In this document: one piece after another, positions 18,101 to 26,488 of the stretch
How the letters are laid out: each line of letters begins with the position of its first letter
Position numbering within the stretch: the stretch's first letter is position 1
Source: Tritonibacter litoralis
GTDB taxonomy: Bacteria > Pseudomonadota > Alphaproteobacteria > Rhodobacterales > Rhodobacteraceae
NCBI RefSeq assembly: GCF_009496005.1
Contig: NZ_WIBF01000002.1
Span: 89,503 to 153,502, forward strand
DNA: 64,000 nucleotides
Direction: 5' to 3'
The notes under the pieces: generated by a model
Database searches by the model: none
What the model was told of the DNA's origin: nothing
Seen by the model: the letters and a program-made list of their open reading frames with translations, nothing else
Program-made: the position numbers and the translations under genes

Positions 18101-18452
18101 ACAATGCGCAGTTAGTGACCTTTGCAAATTCTCGGGATTTGCCACCCGGGCGGCGGTCCAATGCTGTACGAGCAATGGAAGGAACGGACCTTCGCCGCAC
18201 TTGCCGCCGCCAACCATCATCGAACGGAAGGGGAGCGGGACAAACCGGACTTGTGCAAGCGCAGCTATTGCTGACGCGGCATCGGCTCGCTCTTGCCGAA
18301 AGAAACCTATTGCGGAACAGTACAAGTCGCCTAAGCGGTCATTGCTAACCGCTCTTGGCAGCCGCATCAAGGCCTTACGTTTGCGGCACCGGGAATAGAA
18401 AAGAAGATGCGGGCAGTACGTCGCAGACGTTCTGAGGGCGATCATCTGAAAA
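18101..18452. other. Intergenic stretch without recognisable gene
   Basis: Contains a 127-codon minus-strand frame (18062-18445), but it has no recognisable domain, overlaps the element end and lacks a ribosome binding site. I treat the stretch as non-coding or degenerate DNA. Confidence 0.5.
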
Positions 18453-19574
18453 TCATATCAGCGCCAAGAATGGGCGGGTCTCGCCGTCCCTGGCGCTTCC
18501 GTTCATCCTTTGTTTACCACGAATGGCTTTTACAACATCAGGGGCGCTCATTGCCCGCATGAGCGCGCTGTAATTCAGGCCTATCTTCATCTCGGACCCA
18601 ACGGATACGGCGGAATTGGTCGAGTCGACAACGGTGTGGTCGCTGGTCGCGCCGATGAACAAAACTCCTGAGGGAAACGTAAGGCCGCTTGTATCGGTGT
18701 CCTGCTGCCCGATAGAAAGGATTGCTCGGGCTTTGCCGTCATCATTCCGAACCAATTTGAGATTTCCCAGCTCCGAAGCAGCCGATTTAGTCGGAATTGC
18801 TCTTGGTTTTGCCTTTGTTTCGATCACCTCGGCAAAAAGGGCAAAGGCGTCCGTATGAAGTCCTGCGATTGGTTGTCCTGTTACGGGGTCGGTGCCCAAC
18901 AGGATCGCCTCGCCCAGGCGGAGGTTGTTGACCCGCCCGGATGAGTTTTCACCAAGCGCCCATGGCAAATTGGCCGAGCCACCCCCTGAAACCAGCTCGA
19001 CAAAAGGTCCGCAGCCTCGTTCGACTTGCGCGGCAAGTCGCGAGAGCCTAACCATGTCACCGCCCATAGGTGCCACGTTGCTCATGCAGGCAAAGTTTGC
19101 AGCGATGCCTTTGAGAGCAACACCGGCTGTTGCTGTGACCCGAGTGGCGAAGTCGGTAAGGTTCTCTGGCAAAATACCTTCGCGCATATCTCCCATTTCG
19201 ACCATCAAGATGACATCGTGCGAGGTGCTCTGTTGCTTGGCTGCTGCGCCAAGCTTCAGGATTGTGTCCATCTCTGTGTTGTAGCTCGCGTCACAATACT
19301 GGATGACGTCTTCCATCTCGCTCAGCATGGGCGCGCGGATCATTGAAATCGGGCAGGTGATCCCTGCTTTTCGCATCCTGATGACGTTTTTGATGCGTGC
19401 GTCTGCAAGCCCCGCAACGCCGCCGTCCAACATGGCCTCGGCTATGTCAGGATGCCCGCAGACGGCCTTGGTCACGCCGGTGACCGAGATTCTGCAGGCG
19501 CACAGGCGACGGACGAGATACCGTGCGTTTGCTTCTATCTTGCCAAGATCAATTTCCACTCGCGGCGAGGTCAT
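18453..19574 (-). CDS. Alanine/ornithine racemase-family PLP enzyme
   Basis: 373 residues with the alanine-racemase N-terminal TIM barrel. The PLP lysine is in ISVTGVTKAVCGHPDIAEA (Lys36), followed by GLADARIKNVIRMR, ILMVEMGDMREGILPENL and the phosphate-binding VSGGGSANLPWAL. This branch is distinct from classical Alr and DSD and includes ornithine racemase-like proteins. It probably racemises or epimerises an amino acid in the cytoplasm. Start ATG overlaps the stop of the DUF1611 gene by four bases, so the two proteins are made together and probably act on the same D- or L-amino acid. Confidence 0.85.
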   Translation of the reverse strand: MTSPRVEIDLGKIEANARYLVRRLCACRISVTGVTKAVCGHPDIAEAMLDGGVAGLADARIKNVIRMRKAGITCPISMIRAPMLSEMEDVIQYCDASYNTEMDTILKLGAAAKQQSTSHDVILMVEMGDMREGILPENLTDFATRVTATAGVALKGIAANFACMSNVAPMGGDMVRLSRLAAQVERGCGPFVELVSGGGSANLPWALGENSSGRVNNLRLGEAILLGTDPVTGQPIAGLHTDAFALFAEVIETKAKPRAIPTKSAASELGNLKLVRNDDGKARAILSIGQQDTDTSGLTFPSGVLFIGATSDHTVVDSTNSAVSVGSEMKIGLNYSALMRAMSAPDVVKAIRGKQRMNGSARDGETRPFLALI

Positions 19575-20770
19575 TCCGCGGCCGCGAGAGGTACGGGCCG
19601 CAACTGCGGAAAGGCCGCTAGGACCATGTCGCTCAGATGCACTTCTGGCCGGGTCAGCGCGTCCGTCACTGGAATACCAAGATCGCGTGAAAGAGTGTCG
19701 ATTGCTCGAATAACCTCGGGGCCCGTCATCGCTTCGTGATTGAGCGTGACACCAATCACCCGTGTGTCAGCAAAAGCTTCGATCAGGGCGATTTCGCTTT
19801 TCGGCTCGGGCATCGGCATGGTGGGAAAGTCGCAGCGGTGGGCACGCTTGGGCGCATGTTGAAGAACGACGGCCTGCGGCTGGCTGCCACGCAGAATGAA
19901 TGCCGAGGTGCAAAAAGCAGGGTGGCTGAGCGCACCTTGTCCTTCGATCAGGATCACATCCGGATCATCGCCGCGAGACGCCGCGACAATCACACGCTCA
20001 AGTTCCCCGCAGCAAAACTGCGGTGGCACCGCATCCATGGCGACCCCGTATTTTGCGCCCTGCATAAGCCCTGTCTGGCCAGTGCCGACGAGGACGGTCT
20101 TGATACCACGCGCGTTCAGTTCCCTGGCCAGAATGGTCGCTGTCGTCCGCTTGCCGATTGCACAATCCGTTCCCAGCACGGCAATGCGAATTGCCTTCAC
20201 CTCGGACACGCTTCCGTCAAACAGACGCATATCCTTGCTTGGTCGGGGTTTGCGGATATCACGGATCGTCACGTTGGCCGCGTTAGCTGCTCCTCTGATC
20301 TCGGGATCATCGCCGAGGTATTCGTGCAGGCCGCTGACGATGTTCATGCCAAGCGCGATTGCATCGAGCACGACCTCTCGATCTGAAGGTGACAACTTGC
20401 CCGTAGAGGGCGCCATGCCATAGATCAGAGTGTCGGGGATATTCACTTCACGCGTAACCGCAGCTTCAAGATCTTCAACGATGAGAATGCTGTTACTTAT
20501 ATTGTCCAACACCTGCCCGCTGTCGCGGCCTTTAAGTCGGGCGTCTATGACCGAAAGAACGCGATAGGCTTGGCTGTGACGGACAAGCCCGTTTGCGGTC
20601 TTGCCATCGATCTGCCCGAAGTTCCCCTCACAATAGACGACCGCGGTGGGCACCGCTTTTGTCACTTCATTGGTGGTGTAAGCCCGCTGGCGCGCAGACA
20701 CATCGGGTGGGGCTTGCGGCCCCATGGTTGACAGCCTCGTCATCGACTTTTCTACATTGTCCGTTTCCAT
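19571..20770 (-). CDS. DUF1611-family P-loop protein (DgcN-like)
   Basis: 399 residues from ATG 20770, which has AAGGA six bases upstream; another in-frame ATG two codons earlier is also possible. N-terminal domain AVVYCEGNFGQIDGKTANGL and C-terminal P-loop domain with LGTDCAIGKRTT at about 199-210, DVILIEGQGALSHPAF and IGVTLNHEAM. DUF1611 includes DgcN, reported to N-acetylate D-glutamate in marine bacteria, whose usual partner is the enolase-fold racemase DgcA. Here the partner is instead an alanine-racemase-fold enzyme, so the substrate may differ. About 230 upstream in-frame codons in the open frame lack family similarity. Confidence 0.85.
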   Translation of the reverse strand: METDNVEKSMTRLSTMGPQAPPDVSARQRAYTTNEVTKAVPTAVVYCEGNFGQIDGKTANGLVRHSQAYRVLSVIDARLKGRDSGQVLDNISNSILIVEDLEAAVTREVNIPDTLIYGMAPSTGKLSPSDREVVLDAIALGMNIVSGLHEYLGDDPEIRGAANAANVTIRDIRKPRPSKDMRLFDGSVSEVKAIRIAVLGTDCAIGKRTTATILARELNARGIKTVLVGTGQTGLMQGAKYGVAMDAVPPQFCCGELERVIVAASRGDDPDVILIEGQGALSHPAFCTSAFILRGSQPQAVVLQHAPKRAHRCDFPTMPMPEPKSEIALIEAFADTRVIGVTLNHEAMTGPEVIRAIDTLSRDLGIPVTDALTRPEVHLSDMVLAAFPQLRPVPLAAAE

Positions 20771-20859
20771 GGTCATTCCTTTACCAAGCATGTTGCCCCG
20801 GGCCCGAACACATGAAGCGTTCGGCCGGCTGCGTTTTGTTTCAATTTTGATTGAGCGGG

Positions 20860-21639
20860 TTAGTCGTTCAGGATGCATCGCCCCTGTGACCGCTGAAAAT
20901 TCCTGTGGCACTCCCAACCGTTTCCGGACCTGTCCAAATGCGCATTGTCGGGAAGGTCGATCACTGTGCAGCCGTCGTCGGACGCGGCAAAGCCCCGGTT
21001 GCACTTCCAGCCTGTGCCATAGCTTGTGTCGTCGAAATATGCATTCTCCGGGACAACAACCGCCTCACATGTGTCTTCGCGTTCGAAATACCCTCGCTCA
21101 CATGTCCACGGCTGCCCATATCCGGAGCCATTCAAAAAGGCGTTCTCAGGGACGGCGATTGCGACACACCTGTCGCCCTCGACCTCATAGCCGCGGTCAC
21201 ATAACCACGCTGTACTATGACCTCGTCCTGCCAGGTAAGCATTTGACGGCAAATCGACTTCGAGACAGAAGCTGCCGACAATGGTGTAGCCACGAAGACA
21301 GCTCCAGCTCTGTCCCGACGGGTCGAGATATCCGCCATCGGGCACCACCACCTCAAGACAGGTCGCGCCATTGATTTCCTGAAACCCGTGTAAACATTCC
21401 CAGCCTGCGCCATAGGTTCGGTTGGTGGCATAGGCATTTTCTGGAATGATGATGGCAATGCAGTCATCGCCGTCACGACGGTACCCGCGGTCACATTGCC
21501 ATCCTTCGCCATAACTTTTGGGCTGCGCATTCGCGGGCATCGGGGTCGATTGAGATTGGGCGAAAGAAGGTTGTCCGATCGCGATGAACGCGACAAAGGC
21601 CAGCGCAAGAACTTCACTGAAAGACATTTTGGCGGGCAT
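20860..21639 (-). CDS. Secreted protein of seven Cys-pair W-x-C repeats
   Basis: 259 residues if started at ATG 21639 (MPAKMSFSEV), giving a signal peptide with hydrophobic core VLALAFVAFIAIG and likely cleavage after SFAQ; an upstream ATG is possible and ribosome binding sites are weak. The mature part is seven tandem units of 27-34 residues with the plan YG-x-GW-x-C-x-RGY-x(4-5)-C-x(3)-VPENAYL. Each unit has two cysteines and a Trp, so disulfides in the periplasm are likely. I do not recognise a named domain or function. Its gene lies between the DUF1611 operon and a small membrane-protein gene on the same strand. Confidence 0.75.
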   Translation of the reverse strand: MPAKMSFSEVLALAFVAFIAIGQPSFAQSQSTPMPANAQPKSYGEGWQCDRGYRRDGDDCIAIIIPENAYATNRTYGAGWECLHGFQEINGATCLEVVVPDGGYLDPSGQSWSCLRGYTIVGSFCLEVDLPSNAYLAGRGHSTAWLCDRGYEVEGDRCVAIAVPENAFLNGSGYGQPWTCERGYFEREDTCEAVVVPENAYFDDTSYGTGWKCNRGFAASDDGCTVIDLPDNAHLDRSGNGWECHRNFQRSQGRCILND

Positions 21640-21682
21640 GCCTAAGGTGCCCTTGGACGAAACCTGGGGCGGTTTGAGGCCA

Positions 21683-22036
21683 TTACGATGCATCGAGGTC
21701 GAGACCTTCGACACATGCCTTTGCCAGATCGCGGTTCGGGCCATCTGATCCGGGAATCGTCGCCCAGCCTGTTTCCATGACGGCGTCGCGACGCTTGAAT
21801 GACGAGGCCTCGCGGATTGTAGTCAGCTTTGCAATGCGATCGTTGTCAGTGCGGGACATATCGAGGCAGACGGGCACGAGCGCCGCAATCACTTCCTCCC
21901 CAGCCAGCTTGTTGGCCATCTCCTCGGCGCCATTTCCGGTCATCCAGCCGCCCCAGGAAAATCCAACGATGCTGACAAAGGCCGCGCCGAGAAGCGCTCC
22001 GTAGATGCCGGGTTTTAGCCATTCAGGTGTTGTCAT
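21683..22036 (-). CDS. Small membrane-anchored conserved hypothetical protein
   Basis: 117 residues with one N-terminal membrane helix (GIYGALLGAAFVSIVGFSWG) and a soluble remainder containing AALVPVCLDMSR, SSFKRRDAVMETGWATIPGSD and KACVEGL. Proteins with this plan are common in alphaproteobacteria and have no assigned function. AAAGGA lies upstream of ATG 22036. Two cysteines in the soluble part could form a disulfide in the periplasm. Upstream of, and in the same direction as, the Cys-repeat protein. Confidence 0.82.
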   Translation of the reverse strand: MTTPEWLKPGIYGALLGAAFVSIVGFSWGGWMTGNGAEEMANKLAGEEVIAALVPVCLDMSRTDNDRIAKLTTIREASSFKRRDAVMETGWATIPGSDGPNRDLAKACVEGLDLDAS

Positions 22037-22390
22037 GTCGTGTCCTTTTGCGGGGAAAGCGCCGCTTCGCTGTCATTGTTGAATTCTAGGAAGGCCCGAT
22101 CCCATGCCATGATCGCATGCTCCAAATCCTCCTATGTTGGAACCTGCATTGCCGTTTTGTCTCGCGCGCACACGGCTTCTCTGCTGACCTTCAGGTTTGT
22201 CGCGGTGTGTCGGGTAGCCCCGAGGAGGCAAGGCAGTTGGGTGCACGTTATCTGAACCTTCAGGGCGCAATGCTGATCGAGGTTAGCCCCCGCTCGGTTC
22301 TTTGCCGTCAACGTGGGCGGCAAGGCGGTACCGCAGCTTCAAGCACCTCCGCGAAAGTCTTCACCTCAGTCTCACACCGAAAGGAAACCC
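22037..22390. other. Intergenic region between divergent small genes
   Basis: 354 bases with several short overlapping frames on both strands but none with a recognisable product. It should hold the promoters of the divergent genes at 22036 and 22391. Confidence 0.5.
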
Positions 22391-22798
22391 ATGTCCGCCT
22401 CAGACGTTCTCCATCCGGATGGCAGCGACTACGATGCCTTTCTCTATGCGAAAGTTGGGGAGGACCGAACCGGTGCAGCCGTAACGGTTTTGTCTGCGCT
22501 TGCGCGCCTTGACCTCGAACCATGGACCGAGGCGCGTGAGCTTGCACGGCTGGCTCGGGAGGACGCGCAAATTCGGCTGACAAATCACCTTGAAGCAATC
22601 ACCGACATTCCGGCGCTGGCATTGGCGAGCGAGGGAAGAGCGGCAAGGCTGGTTTTATTGCTGCCAAAGCGCGCGTCATTTCGCGGTTCGAATTCACTCG
22701 AAGCAGGCCCCCACACTTTTCCAAAACGATCGATGTATTGGACAGCGATGGCCCTCGCGGGAGTCGTGGTTCTAGCGTGGATCCTCTATCTGGCTTAG
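22391..22798 (+). CDS. Conserved hypothetical protein with C-terminal membrane helix
   Basis: 135 residues. ATG 22391 follows GAAAGGAAA. A soluble N-terminal domain (VLHPDGSDYDAFLYAKVGED, VTVLSALARLDLEPWTEA) is followed by a single C-terminal helix (YWTAMALAGVVVLAWILYLA), suggesting a tail-anchored protein. I recognise this as a widespread hypothetical family of alphaproteobacteria without known role. It is in a group of small genes often linked to stress or envelope functions. Confidence 0.8.
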   Translation: MSASDVLHPDGSDYDAFLYAKVGEDRTGAAVTVLSALARLDLEPWTEARELARLAREDAQIRLTNHLEAITDIPALALASEGRAARLVLLLPKRASFRGSNSLEAGPHTFPKRSMYWTAMALAGVVVLAWILYLA

Positions 22799-22977
22799 AC
22801 GGGCTAACCTGCGTCAGTGCAAGGACGCAGTGAAACCGAATAGCTGAACCTGTCTACCGTAAGTCATGGTGGCATTTTCCGAGTAGTTCAGAGGCGCTGA
22901 AAACATGTAGTGCATTCCCTCGTACTGTATGCGCTTTGCGCCTCTTTTCCTCGGGTCGTCCAGGAAAGGACAATTCT

Positions 22978-23178
22978 ATGAGTGAGGAAAACCAAACTGC
23001 GGAAAACCAGACCGTGAAACACATGGCCTCGGTCAAGGCAGCATGGGACAAGGCTCCTGAAGGCCCTGAGAAGGCCACAGCGCTGAAGCACTATCAGGCC
23101 GCTGAAAACGCCCATGAAGCCGAAAACGACGAAGAGGCACATAACGAGCTCAAACAAGCAAGCCGCGCGTTGGTTTAA
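22978..23178 (+). CDS. Small acidic conserved hypothetical protein
   Basis: 66 residues, highly charged and helix-forming (KAAWDKAPEGPEKATALKHY, AAENAHEAENDEEAHNEL). No membrane segment or signal. ATG 22978 follows AGGAAAGGA. Similar small proteins occur in rhizobia and Rhodobacteraceae. A hairpin lies between it and the convergent Crp/Fnr gene. Confidence 0.78.
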   Translation: MSEENQTAENQTVKHMASVKAAWDKAPEGPEKATALKHYQAAENAHEAENDEEAHNELKQASRALV

Positions 23179-23207
23179 CGTCGCTGTGCCGGTAAAACAA
23201 TGGCAGG

Positions 23208-23229
23208 GTCGCCCAAAAAGAAGGGCGGC
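23208..23229. terminator. Hairpin between convergent genes
   Basis: GTCGCCC (23208-23214) and GGGCGGC (23223-23229) can form a 7-bp stem with one G-T type mismatch around an 8-base A-rich loop. It lies between two convergent genes and may end both transcripts. No strong T-run follows. Confidence 0.4.
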
Positions 23230-23232
23230 TTC

Positions 23233-23964
23233 TCACGGCAAGAGAGGCCGCGACTGATCGAGATAGGCCGGATCGAAATCCGCCAATGCAACCAATCCCT
23301 GGTAGTCATCGAACGTGACCTGCCCGCCCTGAAACGTAACGAGCCCGGCTTCGCGGAGTTTGCGAAGGACGCGGTTGACGTGAATGGCGCTGAGCCCCAA
23401 CGCATCGGCCAGATGATACTGGGTGAGCGGACAGGCATAACCTTCCCTGCTTCCCATACCGACAAGCGACAGTCTCACGCCAAGCTCAAGCAGGAAATGC
23501 GCCATGCGCGCATCCGCATCGCGTCGCCCCAGCCCAACCAAATGCTCGACCACCATCGCCTCGTCGCGCGACACGGCCCAGAGAACGGCCGTCGCCAGCC
23601 GGGGTGTCTCGGCGAAGGCTTGCAGCAGATCGCTCACCAGAACTTCCGCAGCCTCGATATCGACGATGGGTTCGATCCCATGATCTGATGTGTGCAAAAG
23701 GACGCTGCGCAACCCCAGAAAATCCCCCGGTATCTGGAAATCAACGATCTGCCGCGACCCGTCAGCCTGGATCTTGTAAGACACGACCCAACCCGACGCC
23801 AAGATGTAGGCAGCCTGCTCGGATTGGCCCTGGTGGACCAAGTCGCGGCCTGCAGAGAAAGATTTCCTCCGCTGATGCAAGCGCTCAAGAGCGGCCAGCT
23901 CCGTCTCAGACAGTGCAACGAACGCGGAGAGCTTTTGGGTGAGTGGGCTGGCTTTGAGGTTCAT
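23233..23964 (-). CDS. Crp/Fnr-family transcriptional regulator
   Basis: 243 residues. Cyclic-nucleotide-binding-like domain at about 15-130 (FSAGRDLVHQGQSEQAAYIL, GSRQIVDFQIPGDFLGL) and a C-terminal HTH (LTQYHLADALGLSAIHVNRVLRKLREAGLV). The N-terminal cysteines that bind the iron-sulfur cluster in Fnr are absent, so it is not an oxygen sensor of that kind. ATG 23964 follows GGGAGGGA; the long upstream extension of the frame has no similarity. This subtype is frequent near small stress genes in alphaproteobacteria. Confidence 0.92.
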   Translation of the reverse strand: MNLKASPLTQKLSAFVALSETELAALERLHQRRKSFSAGRDLVHQGQSEQAAYILASGWVVSYKIQADGSRQIVDFQIPGDFLGLRSVLLHTSDHGIEPIVDIEAAEVLVSDLLQAFAETPRLATAVLWAVSRDEAMVVEHLVGLGRRDADARMAHFLLELGVRLSLVGMGSREGYACPLTQYHLADALGLSAIHVNRVLRKLREAGLVTFQGGQVTFDDYQGLVALADFDPAYLDQSRPLLP

Positions 23965-24113
23965 TAGCGGTCCCTCCCGAACCGGCATAAAATTCAGAAA
24001 GATTTCGGCGCTGAGACTGCTTTCGATCAGTACGGAATACCAAACTCTTTGTGAACTTAGGATGATCCAGACCCAACCCGGTCGGAACAGAACGAACGAA
24101 AGTGGAATGCCCG

Positions 24114-24350
24114 ATGTCAGACCTAAAAGACCCCGCAGGCATGGCAGCCTTGTCGATTTGTGAGGCCCTCCTACTTGCATTGCTAGATCGCAATCTACTG
24201 CCGGAACGCGAGATTGTGGGGGTTCTCCGAGATGCAGCAGCCACCCATGAAAATGCCCAAGGCCCGGAAATAGAGCGAAAACTGCATACGGCAACCGCCA
24301 AGCTGATCAATGAGATCATCGTGGGTGGTCACCTTTCGAGACGCTCCTAA
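24114..24350 (+). CDS. Small conserved hypothetical protein
   Basis: 78 residues, predicted all-helical and soluble (MAALSICEALLLALLDRNLL, EREIVGVLRDAAATHENAQG). I recognise the pattern as a common small hypothetical of Rhizobiales and Rhodobacteraceae with unknown function. ATG 24114 has a weak upstream site; an in-frame ATG four codons earlier is possible. It is divergent from the Crp/Fnr gene, 149 bases away. Confidence 0.75.
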   Translation: MSDLKDPAGMAALSICEALLLALLDRNLLPEREIVGVLRDAAATHENAQGPEIERKLHTATAKLINEIIVGGHLSRRS

Positions 24351-24799
24351 CACTACCGTTCCAACGTTGGACAAGGGCAAGGTCCAAATCCCTAATCGTG
24401 TCGCTCAACCCTTGTTCGAAGTGGTCGGTTTGGTCTTTGGTTCAGGAGTTTTGGCGGATGCGGGCAGGCATTTCGTGTCTTTTTCGAACGGCACCTTTTT
24501 TTGTTGGCAGCCTCTTTCCTCACCAAGTCGTTGAACGACATTTTGGCTTTCCTTTTCTGGCCGTCAGGACATCCAGCAGCTTGTTAGCTATAGGGGACCA
24601 CAGCTCACTTAGCAAAAGAAATACCGGCAGTCAGAGATGGGGCACACCTTGTAATCCTATCGGACGGCCACCATATAGGATTTGCTGCTGATTTGCATTC
24701 GACCCCCTGTTTTCCTTTACCGGCTCACAGCGCTAGACACTGTTTTGAGAAGCCGAGCTGCCGCATTTCGCGGGCAGCGATCAGTTAAGGAAAATTCAC
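24351..24799. other. Long intergenic region upstream of the cold-shock gene
   Basis: 449 bases with no recognisable gene. The part nearest the cold-shock gene should contain its promoter and an untranslated leader; an imperfect GC-rich inverted pair (GCTGCCGCATTTCGCGGGCAGC, near 24759-24780) is a possible leader structure. Confidence 0.5.
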
Positions 24800-25006
24800 A
24801 TGGCCAACGGCACAGTGAAATGGTTTAACACCACCAAAGGTTACGGTTTCATCGCACCTGATACAGGCGGCAATGACGTGTTCTTGCACATCTCTGCACT
24901 AGAGAAGTCGGGTTTGACCACTTTGAACGACGACCAGAAAGTAACCTTCGATATCGAAGCCGGTCGCAATGGTCGCGAGAACGCTATCAATATCGCACTT
25001 GCTTGA
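24800..25006 (+). CDS. CspA-family cold-shock protein
   Basis: 68 residues, one cold-shock domain. The RNA-binding motifs RNP1 (KGYGFIAP) and RNP2 (VFLHIS) are intact. Acts as an RNA chaperone in the cytoplasm. AAGGAAAA lies just upstream of ATG 24800 and a strong hairpin follows the stop, so it is a single-gene transcript. Confidence 0.97.
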   Translation: MANGTVKWFNTTKGYGFIAPDTGGNDVFLHISALEKSGLTTLNDDQKVTFDIEAGRNGRENAINIALA

Positions 25007-25017
25007 ACAAGCTAACC

Positions 25018-25045
25018 GGGCGCCCTGATGGGCGCCCATTGTTTC
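25018..25045 (+). terminator. Rho-independent terminator after csp
   Basis: GGGCGCCC at 25018-25025 and again at 25030-25037 form an 8-bp GC stem with a TGAT loop, followed by ATTGTTTCT. It starts 12 bases past the cold-shock stop codon. Confidence 0.85.
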
Positions 25046-25155
25046 TCTCATGCGTCCCGGTCGGTTTGAGAAGCTGCCGTGTAGCAGCTTGCAGTCGCTG
25101 ATTTACCTCACGTGAATTCTGCGCAGATCACCACCACTCCCAGGAGATGAAACTG

Positions 25156-25845
25156 ATGACACAGCACACCAAGGCAGACCGAGTGAAGGCTGGGCGTGAT
25201 TTAATAAAAGCTGGTTCAAAGACATTGAAGTCCAGTGAAACAATGGACGGCGGGGTCAAAGCCCCAATCGCGATCCGGTTGGGCGCTTATGGCAGGTACC
25301 AGATCAAATCGGGGTACATCGCGGGCGTATACACCGCCCGGGCCTTTCCAAAGCCTCCAACACACGCGCGAGGTTTGATTGCCGAGGCAACCGGTGAGAC
25401 GGAAGAAGCCGCAATCAAAGCTTTGCAATCTGCCATCGATTTGCGTGAAACCCGCAGGAGTGAACATCGCAGGACAGATACTCGCACTGGGACGCCAGTG
25501 CCAACATCTGACGAGTACCTTGAGGCGCTCAACGCGATAAACTTGACACAACCACAGCGTGCCATGTTGCTGGCCTTGTCGCTTGCCGAAGAAAACGGAT
25601 TGAAGAGAGTGATGGTTGCGCGTGCTGGCAGCTACAAGTCTACAACATCGGCCAAGAATGCACTGGCAAACGTGGGTCGTATGATCTCGAGTTACCTGTT
25701 TTCCGAAACGGATTCCGAAGAGCCTTCAATCCTTTTGGATGGACACGCGCTTATTGTTTTTTGCGACGATTCCGGACACGAAGAGAAGCTCAGCAACTGG
25801 ATACTGCACCCCGAACTTTGTGCGGCCATCCGTATCGCTTTATGA
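25156..25845 (+). CDS. Hypothetical protein
   Basis: 229 residues, no signal or membrane segment. The N-terminal half contains IAIRLGAYGRYQIKSGYIAG and TGETEEAAIKALQSAIDLRE; the middle (YLEALNAINLTQPQRAMLLA) is predicted helical. I recognise no domain. ATG 25156 is nine bases after CCCAGGAG; an earlier ATG at 25147 touches the site and is less likely. Stands alone after the cold-shock gene. Confidence 0.7.
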   Translation: MTQHTKADRVKAGRDLIKAGSKTLKSSETMDGGVKAPIAIRLGAYGRYQIKSGYIAGVYTARAFPKPPTHARGLIAEATGETEEAAIKALQSAIDLRETRRSEHRRTDTRTGTPVPTSDEYLEALNAINLTQPQRAMLLALSLAEENGLKRVMVARAGSYKSTTSAKNALANVGRMISSYLFSETDSEEPSILLDGHALIVFCDDSGHEEKLSNWILHPELCAAIRIAL

Positions 25846-25953
25846 GCCAAAGGGTTAGCCGTCAGAGTGATTGCCCACTTAGAGTTGTTAGCCAATTCAA
25901 CCGAACTGATTTTGTCCGGTATGGCAAAGGCGAGCGGCATCAGCCGCTCAGCC

Positions 25954-26330
25954 TCAGTATTTTGGTTTGTGAAAGCGATCATTGGGGATCACGGCAATTG
26001 GCGTGACCTCCACCAGCAGGTCTGGTGTGATCAAGCCCGCAGCCTGAATCAAAATGCTGACTGGACCGTGCTCTAACCGGAGGCGCTCCGGTCTGACTTT
26101 CTGGATCGCCGGCATGTCCATTGGATCAATATAGAAGATAGTCAACGAGACGATATCGTCAAAGCGTCAGCCGACAGCTTTCAAGATGCTTTCAACGTTG
26201 TCGAAGCATCGCCTTGCCTGGGCTTCACAATCACCTTTGCCAATGACATTGGCGTCTTTGTCCCAAGCGACTTGCCCGGTCATGTGAAGAACGTAACCCG
26301 TCGGTTGGATCACACTGTGATGGAAAGGGC
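25954..26330 (-). pseudogene. RidA/YjgF-family protein, interrupted
   Basis: The minus strand reads HSVIQPTGYVLHMTGQVAWD, then EAQARRCFDNVESILKAVG, a TGA stop at about 26166-26168, and then RFDDIVSLTIFYIDPMDMPA and LLVEVTPIAVIP in the same frame. That is nearly a complete RidA domain (about 125 codons; imine/enamine deaminase family) with one nonsense codon where Gly or another residue is expected. No start codon is evident: a TAA lies just upstream. I call it a pseudogene. Confidence 0.75.
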
Positions 26331-26439
26331 GTCGCACCACCTCAACCCATTGCGATTAATGAAAATAATGCCGCTCAACACACGTCGAACATCAACGCGT
26401 GGCTTGCCGTGGGATTTCGGGAAGAAGGGCGCAGGTGAC

Positions 26440-26481
26440 AGCCCCCCGTGCGGCGGTGCGCAGACGGGGGGCTACTTTTTT
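26440..26481 (+). terminator. Strong hairpin with T-run
   Basis: AGCCCCCCGT (26440-26449) pairs with ACGGGGGGCT (26464-26473), a 10-bp stem, followed by ACTTTTTT on the plus strand. It lies just past the stop of the minus-strand beta-propeller gene, so it probably ends that transcript as well, although the T-run faces the plus direction. Confidence 0.7.
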
Positions 26482-26488
26482 GCAAAGC

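Noticed and set aside
18062-18445. 127-codon minus-strand frame
   Set aside because: No ribosome binding site or known domain and overlaps the likely end of the IS1182 remnant.
24398-24691. 97-codon plus-strand frame before the cold-shock gene
   Set aside because: No family pattern or ribosome binding site; more likely non-coding leader or spacer.
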